Source of the DNA: Salvelinus alpinus
Lineage: Eukaryota; Chordata; Actinopteri; Salmoniformes; Salmonidae
Direction of reading: 5' to 3'
Length of the DNA stretch: 64,000 nt
Assembly: GCF_045679555.1 (NCBI RefSeq)
Contig: NC_092094.1
Span: 37,607,430 to 37,671,429, forward strand
Below are positions 40,521-53,949 of this stretch, one piece after another. Position numbers and translations under genes: made by a program. Every line of letters starts with the position of its first letter. The stretch's first letter is position 1. The notes under the pieces are model-generated. The model searched no databases and was not told the DNA's origin. It saw only the letters and a list, made by a program, of their open reading frames with translations.

Positions 40521-41890
40521 GTTAAAGCCTGTCTAGGACACGTGTTCCGCTAGCGGAACCCCTCGACAACATTCCGCTGAAAAGGCAGCGCGGGAAATTC
40601 AAAAATATTATATAATATATAATCTACCCATCGTGTCCGATTTCAAAAATGCTTTACAGCAAAAGCACAACATATGATTATGTTAGATCACCACCAAGTC
40701 AAAAAAACACAGCCATTTTTCCAGCCAAAGATAGGAGTCACAAAAAGCAGAAATAGAGATAAAATTAATCACTAACCTTTGATGATCTTCATCAGATGAC
40801 ACTCATAGGACATCATGTTACACAATACATGTATGTTTTATTCGATAATGTGCATATTTATATCCAAAAATCTTAGTTTACATTGGCGCCATGTTCAGAA
40901 ATGCCTCCAAAATATCCGGAGAAATTGCAGAGCCACATCAAATTACAGAAATACTCATCATAAACTTTGATGAAAGATACATGTTTTACATAGAATTAAA
41001 GATACACTTGTTCTTAATGCAACCGCTGTGTCATATTTCAAAAAAACTTTACGGAAAAAGCAAACCATGCAATAATCTGAGACGGCACTCAGATATAAAC
41101 AACATTTCTCCGCCATGTTGGAGTCAACAGAAATACGAAATTACATTATAAATATTCCCTTACCTTTGATGATCTTCATCAGAATGCACTCCCAGGAATC
41201 CTAGTTCTACAATAAATTTTTGTTTTGTTCGATAATGTCCATTATTTATATCCAAGTAGCTACTTTTGTTAGCGCGTTTAGTAGACATATCCAAACGCTC
41301 ATGCAGGTCCCCCATAACGTCGGACGAAAACTTCAAAAAGTTATATTACAGGTCGAATAAACTTGTCAAACTAAGTATAGAATCAATCTTTAGGATGCTG
41401 TTATCATAAATATTCAATAACGTTCCAACAGGAGAACTCCTTTGTGTCTGTAGAAGTAATGGAACGCAAGTCGCTACCATGTGGAATGCGCGTGACCAGG
41501 ACTTGGCTCTCTGCCAGACGACTGACTGAAACAGCTCCCATCCGGCTCAACATCACAGTAGAAGCTTCATTCAACGTTCTACAGACTGTTGACATCTAGT
41601 GGAAGGCGTAGGAAGTGCAAACAGTTCCATATCCCACTGGGATTTCAATAGGCGATGAGTTGAAAATCGACCAGCCTCAGAATTCTCACTTCCTGTTTGG
41701 ATGTTTTCTCAGGTTTTTGCCTGCCATATGAGTTCTGTTATACTCACAGACATCATTCAAACAGTTTTAGAAACTTCAGAGTGTTTTATATCCAATAGTA
41801 ATAATAATATGCATATATTAGCATCTGGGACAGAGTAGGAGGCAGTTCACTCTGGGCACGCTATTCATCCAAAGTGAAAATGCTGCCCCC
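40521..41890. repeat. Complex interspersed repeat with internal duplication
   Basis: Blocks such as CCTTTGATGATCTTCATCAG recur about 390 bp apart (about 40775 and 41165). The 3' part (TCAGGTTTTTGCCTGC, GTTATACTCA) is shared with 61853-63615. No protein coding recognised; family unknown to me. Confidence 0.6.
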
Positions 41891-42247
41891 TATCCCTAAC
41901 TCCCTTAGGCCAAACATTTTTTAAACATAAAAACAAATTAGGAAATAGAAATTAAATCAAGCCTATAATTGGGAAAACATGTGACATGATTAAACAAAAC
42001 TGAAGGCAATTACAAAAAGAAACACCAAAGTGCGAAACATTAAATCAAATTATATTGGTCCATACACATATACATGAATGCAAAATAGTAACATGAAAAT
42101 GTTTGCCTTATATTTAAGGCTGACATATAGGCTACCTTTCAAACTAGCAGCAACCTTTGTGCAGCAACCTTTGTACAACACTTGCCCACAATGAGCCCTT
42201 CAATAATCACTCATCCAGCACTCTTTTTCCATCTCACATAAGGGCAG

Positions 42248-42715
42248 TGGTTAAAGTACTTTCAAGTACTACTAAGTAGTTTGCTTTGGTATCTGTACCT
42301 TACTATTTATATTTTTGACAACTTTTACTTTTAATTCACTACATTCCTAAAGAAAATAATGTACTTTCAACTCCTTACATTTTCCCTGACACCCAAAAGT
42401 ACTCGTTACGTTTTGAATGCTTAGCAGAACAGGTGTGCCCCTGACTATTTGTAAATTTAAAAACAAGAAAATTGTGCCGTCTGGTTTGCCTAATATAAGG
42501 AATTTGAGATGATTTATACTTTTACTTTTCATACTTAAACATATTTTTGAAATGACATTTACTTTTCATACTTAAGTATATTTCAAACCCAATACTTTTA
42601 GACTTTTACTCAAGTAGTATTTTACTGGGTGACTTTCACTTTCACTTGAGTCATTTTCTATTAAGGTATCTTTACTTATACTCAAGTATGACAATTGGGT
42701 ACTTTTCTCACCACT
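42248..42715 (+). repeat. Interspersed repeat, second copy
   Basis: An inverted relative of 31238-31800, with AAGTACTTTCAAGTACTACT, CACTACATTCCTAAAG and ACTCAAGTATGACAATTGGG. Confidence 0.75.
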
Positions 42716-42719
42716 TCAT

Positions 42720-44242
42720 AACGGATATTTAACTTTGTTCTGGCCTACAACGTTAAAATAATGGACTTCTGGCGCCATCTGGTGTTTATATTTATGGACA
42801 CCAAAATCATGTACAACGGATGGCCAGTTTATAGTCACTGCACATAGAACAGGTCACCACTGTAATAACAAGGTGTCTCATATCCTCTTTAATTTGAATA
42901 TGAGCTTCACAATGTCTTCCAGGTGGACCAACAGGATGTCTCCAACAGCTAACCAGGTTCAGAGGCTTCAGGCAGGCAGGCCACAAATGCCCTCTCTGCC
43001 CTGGAAGCATAAAACCTCAGCAGCGCTGGTCCATTAGAGAAACAGCACTGCTAGCTAATTTAAGCAACCTGTCAAAGATACAGTACGTTTAATATCCCAA
43101 AACAACATTTATCTTAATACTTCTGAAAATCTGAGAATAGTTGAGATAGCCCTTCTTATCCTTATACTTTCTTTCTCCAAAATAAGACATTTAGGCTGAG
43201 AGAGACTACAAAGCTGCAACAATTTGTAATTTGGTCTAAATGTGAAGCAGGAAATCACTTGCATTTGCATTTACATGCATTTTACCCCGCATGTGCCTGG
43301 GAGAGATATGGCTGTAATACCTGTACTCGGATACACCAGTGTCCACTGTGCATTGTTTGGAAGATAATGCTCCCTTACCTGCTTCAACAAAGGCCCATGC
43401 TGGGAAGTTAGTGCCCCCGCATCGCCAAAATGATAGTGGACAGTGTTTAGGGCCTGGGCAAAGTGTTCATCAGCTTTGGGGCAAGTGCTATGATGTTCCT
43501 TTATTTGCTCCGCCAATCTACATTCACCAGTATTTATGATGCACCCAGTGCTCGTTTGGAATATGCCATTCTGCCTTGCTGTCACATGTCCATTCGTTTG
43601 GGTAGTGTGTGTGTTTAATGAGGGTGGTTAGAAGTTCTGAACTATAATGATTTCAGTTGAACGGAAAATGACCACTGCTACGTCCTGAGAATGTGTGAGG
43701 AATGTGTTGCAAGCATAATTAAACATTTAGAGACCAGAATAAGGCGAGGGGTGTGTGGCGAAGATGCGCTATAGGCACATCTCTCTCCACTATTGGTTAT
43801 TGACATTTTGATAATTCATTAAATATAATAGCCTATACATTCATACCATTCTCCAAGTGGAAATGTTGTTTGGAGAGCTCACAAGCTACACAACACTTCT
43901 GATAAATAACTTTTGGTTTATTTAATTGTTTTTACCAGTTTAGTGTCAATTTCTTAGTTGTCTTTGTTTGGAGAGCATGTGTCCGGTTTCTCCGTCATGT
44001 TTAATGGTGTGTGAAGGCTGCACTTTAGCAGGCATAGATATACCTGCCCTGTGCATCAAGAATACGTGTGGCCAAATGTATTTAAGTGCCCATTTGGGGA
44101 TGTTGTATTTAGTGAAATTTTGGGTAACACAAGGGGAGGCTGAGCCTGGTAGACCCCACCTGTGCTTTATTGGTTAAGACAGGTTTTGCCTGATGAGAGG
44201 CTTTTTTATTTTAAATGCTGACATTTTGAAGTCAGAACTTTG
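42720..44242. other. Intergenic, no gene supported
   Basis: Short open frames at 42807-43010 and 43271-43585 (-) lack recognisable domains and splice context. Nothing else clear. Confidence 0.4.
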
Positions 44243-44854
44243 TGGAGGCTGCTGAGGGGAGAATGGCTCATAATGTCACGTTCCTGACCTATTTTTATGT
44301 TATTTTGATTATGTTTAGTTGGTCAGGGCGTGAGTTGGGGTGGGCATTGTATGTTGTGTGTGTTTGGTTAGTCTATGGGTGTTGTATGTGTATGGGATAG
44401 TGTTTGTTAGGTTGTCTAGTTATGTCTATGGCTGCCTAGATTGGGTCTCAATCAGAGACAGCTGTCATTCATTTGTCTCTGATTGGGAGCCATATTTAAG
44501 GTAGCCATAGGCAGTAGGCTTTTGTGGGTGTTTGTTTCCTGTGTCAGTGTTTGGACCACACAGGACTGTTTTGAGGTATGTCACGTTTGTTGTTTTGTAG
44601 TTTGTAGTGTTTTCTTGTTATTTACATTAAACATGTACAATTATCAATCCGCATCTTGGTCCGATCCATGCTCCTCCTCGTCTGAGGAGGAGAACGACTT
44701 TGACAGCCATTACACATAATAAAGGCTGAAAGGGAGCAAATGGAATGGCATTAAACACATGGCAACCATGTTATTTGATACCATTCCACCTATTCTGCTC
44801 CAGCCACTGCCATGAGCCCATCCTCCCCAAATAAGGTGTCACCAACCTCCTGTG
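44243..44854. mobile_element. Palindromic MITE interrupted by an LTR
   Basis: The left arm GGAGGCTGCTGAGGGGAGAA...GGAATGGCATTAAACACATGG folds on the right arm ATTTGATACCATTCCACC...GAGCCCATCCTCCCC. A solo LTR (44274-44714) splits the left arm. Confidence 0.8.
44274..44714 (+). mobile_element. Solo LTR (long subfamily), TSD CATAA
   Basis: A 441-bp TGTCACGTTCC...CATTACA unit with CATAA at 44269-44273 and 44715-44719. Its 3' part encodes YQSASWSDPCSSSSEEEN, parallel to HAAHWSSDPSYYSSS of the other long LTRs. It has the inverted repeat at about 44441-44457 / 44476-44494. Confidence 0.88.
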
Positions 44855-44855
44855 C

Positions 44856-46607
44856 AGTGGTGATTTTAGAATGTAAATCTTGGTGGTGTAAACTCCCCCC
44901 AAAAATGTGGGATGCATGCCAGCAAAGCCACTACACAACACTAAACAATACATGAATTTGACTATAATAGTGACAAACGGTGCACACAAACTGTTAGGGC
45001 CTACATAAATCAAATCAAAGTTTATTTGTCACGTGCGCCGAATACAACAGGTGTAGGTAGACTTTACAGTGAAATGCTTACTTACAGGCTCTAACCAACA
45101 GTGCAAAAAAGGTATTAGGTGAACAATATAGATATAATAATATACAATAAAGAAATAAAAACAACAGTAAAAAGACAGTGAAAAATAACAGTAGCGAGGC
45201 TATATACAGTAGCGAGGCTATAACTAGCGAAGCTACATACAGGCACCGGTTAGTTGGGCTGATTGAGGTAGTATGTACATGTAGATAAGGCATTCCCATC
45301 AGAAGAGTCAACACCTTACCATTGTTACACCTGGCTATCAGCGGAGCCTTGTCTGGCAGCGAAACAGTTCATTTAGCCTCATTTACTGCCTTTTAAAAAA
45401 ACATAGCTGATATGGCTGACTTGCTAAAACAAATGTGGTTTCAACTGACAATTGAGATGTACAAACTATGGCATAAGGGGACAACAAGTGGATAAGAGGC
45501 AATCTGTAATTTCGATTAAGACATTATTGAGCGAGCTAGGACGGATGTAGACAATATAACTATTTGTTCAGCACTTTTGAAATGTACAGCGACAAAATTC
45601 AGAACATGGACCGTTCTTACAGTATTCTCCCTACACACCAAGTCAGAACTGTAGTATAAATAAAGGGGGCATATAAGCAGACAATGAAAGCTCTTACAAT
45701 ATTCGATGATGACGTTTCTCTAAAACAGGCTATAGGCTACATGTGCACCACCAAGTCAGAACAGTTGGCTAAGTTCTGAGGGGAAAAGGGACCACATTAT
45801 TAGGGTGAGGGCGACACATGGGCTACTAACAGCTTACTACACAACATACACTTAGTATTACTTTCTTAGCTACAGTATACATATCTCACTGGCATATTAC
45901 ATCATTTATGCAGCAGCATACAATACATTTTTGGACTCACCTTGTTGTGCTGTGCTCACTTGAACAGGAAGGTGGCGCAGCGGGCCTGAGTGGGCAAATT
46001 ACGTCATCAAACTTTTCTCATCAAAGTCTGGCATTCTCTGGATTTATGGTGCTCTCAAGACAGCTGGGAACTCCAAAAAAGGTTGAATCATGATGACGTC
46101 AGTGATCTTCAGGTCGTAGCTCTAGAAAGAGGCCCAAATTCCCGACTTACAATTCCGAGTTGGATGACCTTTCAAAACCTATTTTCCCAGTCGGAGCTCG
46201 TTTTTTCCTGAGTTCCCAGTTGTCTTGAACTCAACTGAAGTCAGATTTTCCAGTTCTGAGTCCCCTTATGCCATAGTTTATACATCTCAATTGTCAGCAG
46301 AAACCACATTTGTTTTAGCAAGTCAGCCATATCAGCTATGTTTTTTTTAAAGGCAGTAAATGAGGCTGAATGAACTGTTTCGCTGCCAGACAAGGCTCGG
46401 CTGATAGCCAGGTGTAGCAATGTTAATGTTTTGGGATTGCTGTTGGGACAGCTTTATGTAGGCCCTAACAGTTTGTGGGCTCCATTTGTCACCGTTATAG
46501 TGCAGTTAATGTATTGTTTTGTGTTGTGTTGTGTTGTGTAGTGGCTTTGCTGGCATGCATCCCCCCAAAACCCAACAAGATTGACATGCTAAAATCGCCA
46601 CTGGTCT
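44856..46607. mobile_element. hAT-like element with long inverted arms
   Basis: Left terminus CAGTGGTGATTTTAGAATGT; right terminus ACATGCTAAAATCGCCACTG. Inner arms extend to about 45480 and from 46262 (shared AGCTGATATGGCTGACTTGC and its complement). A LINE tail interrupts the left arm at 45009-45307. No transposase seen. Confidence 0.75.
45009..45307 (-). mobile_element. LINE 3' fragment, minus orientation
   Basis: It starts AATCAAATCAAAGTTTATTTG (tail, complement) and contains GCGCCGAATACAACAGGTGT; same family as 49385-49739. It interrupts the hAT arm between CCTACAT and the sequence resuming at the CAACACC block. Confidence 0.8.
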
Positions 46608-47953
46608 CAAGTCAGAATTAGACGTTCATCCATGTTTCTCAAAAAGTCAAATCTCTAAGTTGTTCCAAAGGAATATTTTAAAGTGTTTAAGGTTAAGTTT
46701 AGGCATTTACTCAGAATTCTTAAGGTTAGGCATTAACTCTGAATAGTTAAGGTAAGGGTTAAGGTTTGGGATAGGCTGAAAACAAAAATATTAAAAACGA
46801 CTTTCTATCGCTGGATTTGAACACGGAACCAGAGGCAGATGTTTACGCCCATCCACCATCCCTGTCCACAATGCCCTAGCATTGTGGAAACTTACCGAAA
46901 CTTACTTGAAGGTAATAGCTCTCACTGTTGCCCCTAGTGGCCGGTTTCCACGCCATCTCCTGACGTCCTCAGATATGGATGAATGTCGAATATTAAATTG
47001 TATCACGGGTCACCTGCCTGGTAAAATTACTGACGGAAAAAATACTTAGCTAGCCAGCTAAGTTAGCAAACGTTAGGTAAGTAGTTAATTAGCTAGCTAA
47101 CTAACTGCTGGAGTGGTTTACTAGTTAGCTTGCTAGCTAACATGATCTAAAATTGTCAATGACTGAGATAATATGTAATTATGATAGCTAGGTCTATTTA
47201 ACCTGAATGGATAATTAGTAATGTTGGCTAGCTTTTTACTCACCATTTTTGTTCAGCCACAGTACCTTGCCCATTTGTCCGTTGAAAAGTAATACCCATT
47301 TGTCCGTTGGAAAGTAATTCCTCTCAGCGCTGGCTCCACTGTCTGGTAGACTTGCTACAGCTGCAACAGTCCTCATTCACGAGCTTTCCGGATCAATTTG
47401 ATCTTCTGGATTTGGTGGGAGAATTAACCCACCCACTGGGTCATATCTCAATAACCCAACATCAATAACCCAGTATTAACAACCCAACCTTGCTCTTTTT
47501 AAAGAAAACAACCCAACTAAATGACCCAATGCCTGCAACCCAGTAGATTGGTCACCCAAACAACCCAGCATTTGTGTACAGCACAGCTTCAAAAAGTACT
47601 CAATGAGTCTCTGCATTTGAACTTTATGTTTATTGTGCTATAGCATGATAAACTGAATTCAATATAATTCCAATGTAAGAAAAAAAAAATTCAACTATCC
47701 CCTTCGTCACTTTATCCCGGCGCTGGGTCTGCAAATACCTATGCAGAGTAAAAAATGCATTGCCTTGATGTTTATTCTCTTGGCCTAGTCATGTATACCA
47801 TGGACATGCTAGACTGAAGGGCTATAATAGATGTTGTACCTACAGTTTGTTGACAGAACAGTAGAATCCAGCAGAGAAGGTCCAGTATAAATCTAACCAT
47901 AATGAATGAGGCCAATGCATTAACATGCTTTTCAATGTCTTACTTTTTCCCAG
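46608..47953. other. Intergenic, AT-rich, no gene supported
   Basis: Contains GCTAGCTA-rich stretches (47040-47150) and diverged direct repeats such as AGTAATACCCATTTGTCCGT near 47290. No exon recognised before 47954. Confidence 0.4.
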
Positions 47954-48005
47954 GTGGAGGATTTGTTTGGATTTCTCTTGTCTCATTACTCCCTAAACAC
48001 ACACA
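47954..48005 (+). CDS. Candidate internal exon, unidentified gene
   Basis: A strong acceptor (CTTACTTTTTCCCAG) and strong donor (GTAAGTAC) bracket 52 bp whose open frame reads VEDLFGFLLSHYSLNTH. The other two frames are a stop and GGFVWISL. No neighbouring exon could be linked to it, and I do not recognise the peptide. Confidence 0.25.
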
Positions 48006-49384
48006 GTAAGTACTTCTTTACACCAGGGGAAGGTTGAAGGTCACACCATGGTCAAGTCTAGTGGGGGCATTAGAGGATGTATGATAAGCTGACTTGCAAA
48101 GCCAAATCCTGTTTGCTCTGTACAGTTTGGATTTACACCTGTCATGTTTCTGTTATATTACACTGTTATATCAGACATATCTGTTCCACCTAATTGGATC
48201 CAATGATATGCATCTTTCTGTGATGTTCCCTAAATCTATGTCAGGCAGTCTCACTTACCATGGGTTATGCAATCCTGGACTTGTCAGCCGCCAGGAAAGA
48301 TTAAAATAAGATGAAGGACTTAAAACACTCGTCTGTGGTCGCCAGTGCAGCCTCAGGGTCATGATCTAGTAATTAATCAAGTTAAAAGCCTCATGTAAGC
48401 TGCTAACATGGTGTCCTCTAGCAGCACTACCCAGTGAAGTGCATCACCATTTACATAGCATTATGCCCATGCTATAATCAAGGGAGACACTCAAGTTTTT
48501 TAATCCAAAATCTCTTGACACATTCATAAAAATAGTAATGGCCTCTAAACCTTCAAGCTGCATACTGGACCCTATTCCAACTAAACTACTGAAAGAGCTG
48601 CTTCCTGTGCTTGTTGAACATAATAAATGGCTTCCTATCCACCGGATGTGTACCAAACTCACTAAAAGTGGAAGTAATAAAGCCTCTCTTGAAAAAGCCG
48701 AACCTTGACCCAGAAAATATTTAAAAAACTATCGGCCTATATCGAATCTCCCATTCCTCTAAAAAAAATATGAAAAAGCTGTTGCACAGCAACTCACTGC
48801 CTTCCTGAAGATAAACAATGTATACGAAACGCTTCAATCTTGTTCTAGACCCCATCATAGCACTGAGACTGCACTCATGAAGGTGGTAAATTACCTTTTA
48901 ATGGTGTCAGACCAAAGTTCTGCATCTGTCCTCGTGCTCCTAGACCTTAGTGCTGCTTTTGACACCATCGATCACCACATTCTTTTGGAGAGATTGGAAA
49001 CCCAAATTGGTCTCCATGGACAAGTTCTGGCCTGGTTTAGCTTATCTGTCGGAAAGATATCAGTTTGTCTCGGTGGATGGTTTGTCCTCTGACAAATCAA
49101 CTGTAAATTTCGGTGTTCCTCAAGGTTCCGTTTTAGGACCACTATTGTTTTTACTATATATTTTACCTCTTGGTGATGTAATTCGGAAACATAATGTTAA
49201 CTTTCACTGGTATGCAGAGGATACACAGCTGCATTTCAATGAAACCTGGTAAAGCCCCAAAATTGCCCTCCCTGGAAGCCTGTGTTTCAGACATAAAGAA
49301 GTAGATGGCGGCAAATTCTTTACTTTTAAACTCGGACAAAACAGAGATGCTAGTTCTAGGTCCCAAGGAACAAAGAGATCGTCA

Positions 49385-49739
49385 AATCAAATCAAAATTA
49401 AATCAAACTTTATTTGCCAAATGCGCCGAATACAACAAGTGTAGGCTTTACCGTGAAATACTTACTTACAAGCCCTTAACCAACAGTGCAGTTCGAGAAG
49501 AAGAAAATATTTACCAAGTAGGCTAAAATAAAAAGTGCTAATAAAAAGTAACACAATAAGAATAACAATAACGAGGCTATATACAGGGGGCACCGGTACC
49601 GAGTCAGTGTGCGGGGGTACAGGCTAGTTGAGGTAATCTGTACATGTAGGTGGGGGCAAAGTGACTATGCATAGGTAACAAACAAACAGAGAGTAGCAGC
49701 AGTGTACAAAAGGGAGGGGGGGGGTCAATGTAAATTGAA
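49385..49739 (-). mobile_element. LINE 3' fragment inserted in the LINE
   Basis: CAAATCAAATCAAAATTAAA, CAAATGCGCCGAATACAACA and GAGGCTATATACAGGGGGCA interrupt the reverse-transcriptase gene between the YAED and DLTINLDG regions. Same family as 45009-45307. Confidence 0.8.
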
Positions 49740-50963
49740 GATATCTTCTGTTGGATCTGACAATTAATCTTGATGGTTGTACAGTCGTCTCAAATAAAAC
49801 TGTGAAGGACCTCGGCGTTACTCTGGACCCTGATCTCTCTTTTGACGAACATATTAAAACTATTTCAAGGACAGCTTTTTTCCATCTTCGTAACATTGCA
49901 AAAATCTGAAACTTTCTGTCCAAAAATTATGCAAAAAAGTTAATCCATGCTTTTGTCACTTCTAGATTAGACTACTGCAATAATCTACTTTTCTGCTACC
50001 CTGATATAGCACTAAATAAACTTCAGTTAGTGCTAAACATGGCTGCTAGAATCTTGACTAGAACCAACATTTTTTATCATATTACTCCAGTGCTAGCCTC
50101 TCTACACTAGCTTCCTGTTAAGGCTAGGGCTGATTTCAAGGTTTTACTGCCAACCCACAAAGCATTACGTGGGCTTGCTCGTACCTATCTCTCCCATTTG
50201 GTCCTGCCGTACATACCTACACGTACACTACGATCACAAGACGCAGGCCTCCTTATTGTCCCTAAAATTTCTAAGCAAACAGCTGGAGGCAGGGCTTTCT
50301 CCTATAGAGCTCAATTTTTATGGAATGGTCCGCCTATCCATGTGAGAGACGCAGACTCCGTCTCGACCTTTAAGTCTTTATTGAAAACTCATCTCTTCAG
50401 CAGGTCCTATGATTGAGTGTAGTCTGGCCTAGGGGTGTGAAGGTGAACAGAAGGCACTGGAGCGACGAACCACCCTTGCTGTCTCTGCCTGGCCAGTTCC
50501 CCTCTCTCCACCGGGATTCTCTGCTTCTAACCCTATTATGGGGGCTGAGTCACTGGCTTGCTGGTGCTCTTTCATGCCGTCCCTAGGAGGGGTGCGTCAC
50601 TTGAGTGGGTTGAGTTACTGACGTGATCTTCCTGTCTGGGTTGGCGCCCCCCCTTGGTTTGTGCTGTGGTGGAGACCTTTGTGGGCTATACTCGGCCTTG
50701 TCTCAGGATTGTAAGTTGGTGGTTGAGGATTTCCCTCTAGTGGTGCGGGGGCTGTGCTTTGGCAAAGTGGGTGGGGTTATATCCTTCCTGTTTGGCCCTG
50801 TCCGGGGGTTTCTTCGGATGGGGCCACAGTGTCTCCTGACCGCTCCTGTCTCAGCCTCCAGTATTTATGCTGCAGTAGTTTATGTGTCGGGGGGCTAGGG
50901 TCAGTTGGTTACCTGGAGTACTTCTCCTGCCTTATCCAGTGTCCTGTGTGAATTTAAGTATGC

Positions 50964-51810
50964 TCTCTCTAATTCTCTCGTTCTCTCTTTCTCTCTGAGA
51001 ACCTGAGCCCTAGGACCATACGTCAGGACTACCGGGCATGATGACACCTTGCTGTCCCCAGTCCGCCTGGCCTTGCTGCTATACCAGTTTCAACTGTTCT
51101 GCCTGCGGTTACGGAACCCCTACCTGTCCCAGACCTGCTGTTTTCAACTCTTAATGATCGGCTATGAAAAGCCAACTGAGATTTATTCCTGATTATTATT
51201 TGACCATGCTTGTCATTTATGAACATTTTGAAAATCTTGGCTCTCTCTAATTTTCTCCTTCTCTCTTTCTTTCTCTCGGAGGACCTGAGCCCTAGGACCA
51301 TACGTCGGGACTACCGGCCGTGGTGACTCCTTGCTGTCCCCAGTCCGCCTGGCCTTGCTGCTATTCCAGTTTCAACTGTTCTGCCTGCGGTTATGGAACC
51401 CCTACCTGTCCCAGACCTGCTGTTTTCAACTCTTAATGATCGGCTATGAAAAGCCAACTGAGATTTATTCCTGATTATTATTTGACCATGCTTGTCATTT
51501 ATGAACATTTTGAAAATCTTGGCTCTCTCTAATTTTCTCCTTCTCTCTTTCTTTCTCTCGGAGGACCTGGGCCCTAGGACCATGCGTCGGGACTGCCGCC
51601 CGTGGTGACTCCTTGCTGTCCCCAGTCCGCCTGGCCTTGCTGCTATTCCAGTTTCAGCTGTTCTGCCTGCGGTTATGGAACCGCCACCTGTCCCAGACCT
51701 GTTGTTTTTCAACTCTTGATGATCGGTTATGAAAAGCCAACTGAAAATTATTCATGATTATTATTTGACCATGCTTGTCACTTATGAACATTTTTGAACA
51801 TCTTGGCATA
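50964..51810. repeat. 282-bp tandem repeat in LINE tail
   Basis: The unit starting CTCTCTCTAATTTTCTCCTT at 51241 recurs at 51523; an earlier, diverged unit starts near 50964. Each has CTTGCTGTCCCCAGTCCGCC and GATCGGCTATGAAAAGCC. Confidence 0.9.
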
Positions 51811-53170
51811 GTTCTGTTATAATCTCCACCCGGCACAGCCAGAAGAGGACTGGCCACCCCTCATAGCCTGGTTCCTCTCTAGGTTTCTTCCTAGGTTTTG
51901 GCCTTTCTAGGGAGTTTTTCCTAGCCACCGTGCTTCTACACCTGCATTACTAGCTGTTTGGGGTTTTAGGCTGGGTGTCTGTACAGCACTTCGAGATATT
52001 AGCTGATGTACGAAGGGCTATATAAAATAAAATTGATTATACAGCAATAGTTTATGTTATATCTGGAGTATTTGTCCTGTCTTGTCTGTGAATTTGAGTA
52101 TGTTCCCTCTAATTTTCTCTCCCTTTCTCTCTCTCTCTTTCTCTCTTTCTCCCTTTCTCTCTTCTCTCGGAGGACCTGAGTCCTAGGACCATGCCTCAAG
52201 ACTACCTGGCCCGATGACTCCTTGCTCTCCCCAGTCCACCTGGTCGTGCTGCTGCTCCAGTTTCAACTTTTCTGCCTGCGGCTATTGAACCCTGACCCGT
52301 TCACTGGACGTGCTACCTTATCCCGGACCTGCTGTTTTCGACTCTCTCTCTCTACCGCACCTGCTGTCTCTAACTCTGAATGATCGGCTATGAAAAGCCA
52401 ACTGACATTTACTCCTGAGGTGCTGACCTGTTGCATCCTCTACAACCACTGTGATTATTATTATTTGACCCTGCTGGTCATCTATGAATGTTTGAACATC
52501 TTGGCCATGTACTGTTATCTCTACCCGGCACAGCCAGAAGAGGACTGGCCACCCCTCAGAGCCTGGTTCCTCTCTAGGTTTCTTCTTAGGTTCATGCCTT
52601 TCTAGGGAGTTTTTCCTAGCCACCATGCTTCTACATCTGCATTGCTTGCTGTTTGGGGATTTAGGCTGGGTTTCTGTATAGCACTTTGTGACATCGGCTG
52701 ATGTAAAAAGGGCTTTATAAATACATTTGATTGATTGATTAATAAAAAAAATTGCCTCCACGCTTTTATGGACAGATTTAGCCTATAGCCTACTTTGAAG
52801 CAAGGTAAGACATGCCTCATAATATGAAATAAAACATTCAGATTTTTAAAAATTAAGTATGTTTTCAAAATGCATACTGCCTCCAGCTCACATTTTAAAG
52901 TGGTGGGTGAAGCACTGATAGGCTTTTGGCTGCACTTGAATGGTGAATGGGAGAAGCGCTTCAATTACCAGTCGAGATATAAAAATAGTAGCTATTTTTA
53001 ATTGTGTGCCAAAACTGTTTTTAACTCAGAATTGTTGCGCAATTAGTGGGCTTATAAAAGCCCATGTTTTACTCCAGCAGCAACCAGCTGAGGAGCTGCA
53101 GGAGAAATTCCACTCAAAATAGGCCTTGTATGCTGTGCCCGTGTGATAGTTGTGTTGGATAAATAAGATA

Positions 53171-53763
53171 CACTATATATACAAAAGTATGTGGATAGCC
53201 CTTCAAATGAGTGGATTCTGCTATTTCAGCCACACCCGTTGCTGACAGGTGTATAAAATTGAGCACAAAGCCATGCAATCTCCATAGACAAACATTGGCA
53301 GTAGAATGGCCTCAGTGACTTTCAACATGGCACCGTCATAGGATGCCACCTTTCCAGACGATTCTGTGCTTCCAATTTTGTGGCAACAGTTTGGGGAAGG
53401 CCCTTTCCCTTTTCAGGATGACAATGCCCCCGTGAACAAATCGAGGTCCATACAGAAATGGTTTGTCGAGATCGGTGTGGAAGAACTTGAGTGGCCTGCA
53501 CAAAGCCCTGACCTCAACCCCATTGAACACCTTTGTTCTGAATTGGAACGTATACTGCAAGCCCGGTCTAATCGCCCAACATCAGTGCCTGACCTCACTA
53601 ATGCTCTTGTGGTAGCAATGTTCCAACATCTAGTAGAAAGCCTTCCCAGAAGAGTGGAGGCTGTTATAGCAGCAAATGGGGGATGAACTCCATATTAATG
53701 CCCATGATTTTGGAATGAGATGTTCAATGAGCAGGTGTCCACATACTTTTTGGTCATGTAGTG
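53171..53763 (+). mobile_element. Tc1/mariner element, internally deleted
   Basis: The left end CACTATATATACAAAAGTAT and right end CATACTTTTTGGTCATGTAG match the 27328-28563 family in opposite orientation. A junction near 53355 joins the 5' region directly to the catalytic C-terminus (HLCSELERILQAR). One frame at 53366-53686 is open for 106 codons. Confidence 0.85.
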
Positions 53764-53949
53764 TGCATGATGACTAATGAACATACACACAGGCCAATTG
53801 TATTCCACTAAATTATGCAAATGACCCTATAAGCATGACAGTCAAATGTATTTACGAGATTTTTTTCTCTAGGTCATTATGACCGGCAACAGTTTTATTG
53901 GCTTTTCACTTTTTTATTTGCCAAAAGCCGGCAATTGCCGCCTAACGGA

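Larger units (their letters stand above)
48420..52740 (+). mobile_element. L2/CR1-like LINE with reverse transcriptase relic and amplified 3' tail
   Basis: Reverse transcriptase pieces on + in several frames: [38 protein letters not shown], then [12 protein letters not shown] (active-site box YAED instead of YADD), DLGVTLDPDLSFDEHI, SRLDYCNNLLF and LWNGPPIHVRDADSVSTFKS. Many stops make it dead. The 3' region (50420 onward) includes tandem 282-bp units and ends in the common TTTGATTGATTG tail; a second 3' copy starts near 52030. Confidence 0.85.

Noticed and set aside
42807..43585. Two short minus-strand frames as genes
   Set aside because: No domain similarity, no convincing splice sites and surrounding repeats.
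48877..49252. Reverse transcriptase frame as a host or retron-type gene
   Set aside because: Its motifs ([27 protein letters not shown]) are those of L2/CR1-like LINEs and it is broken by stops and an insertion.
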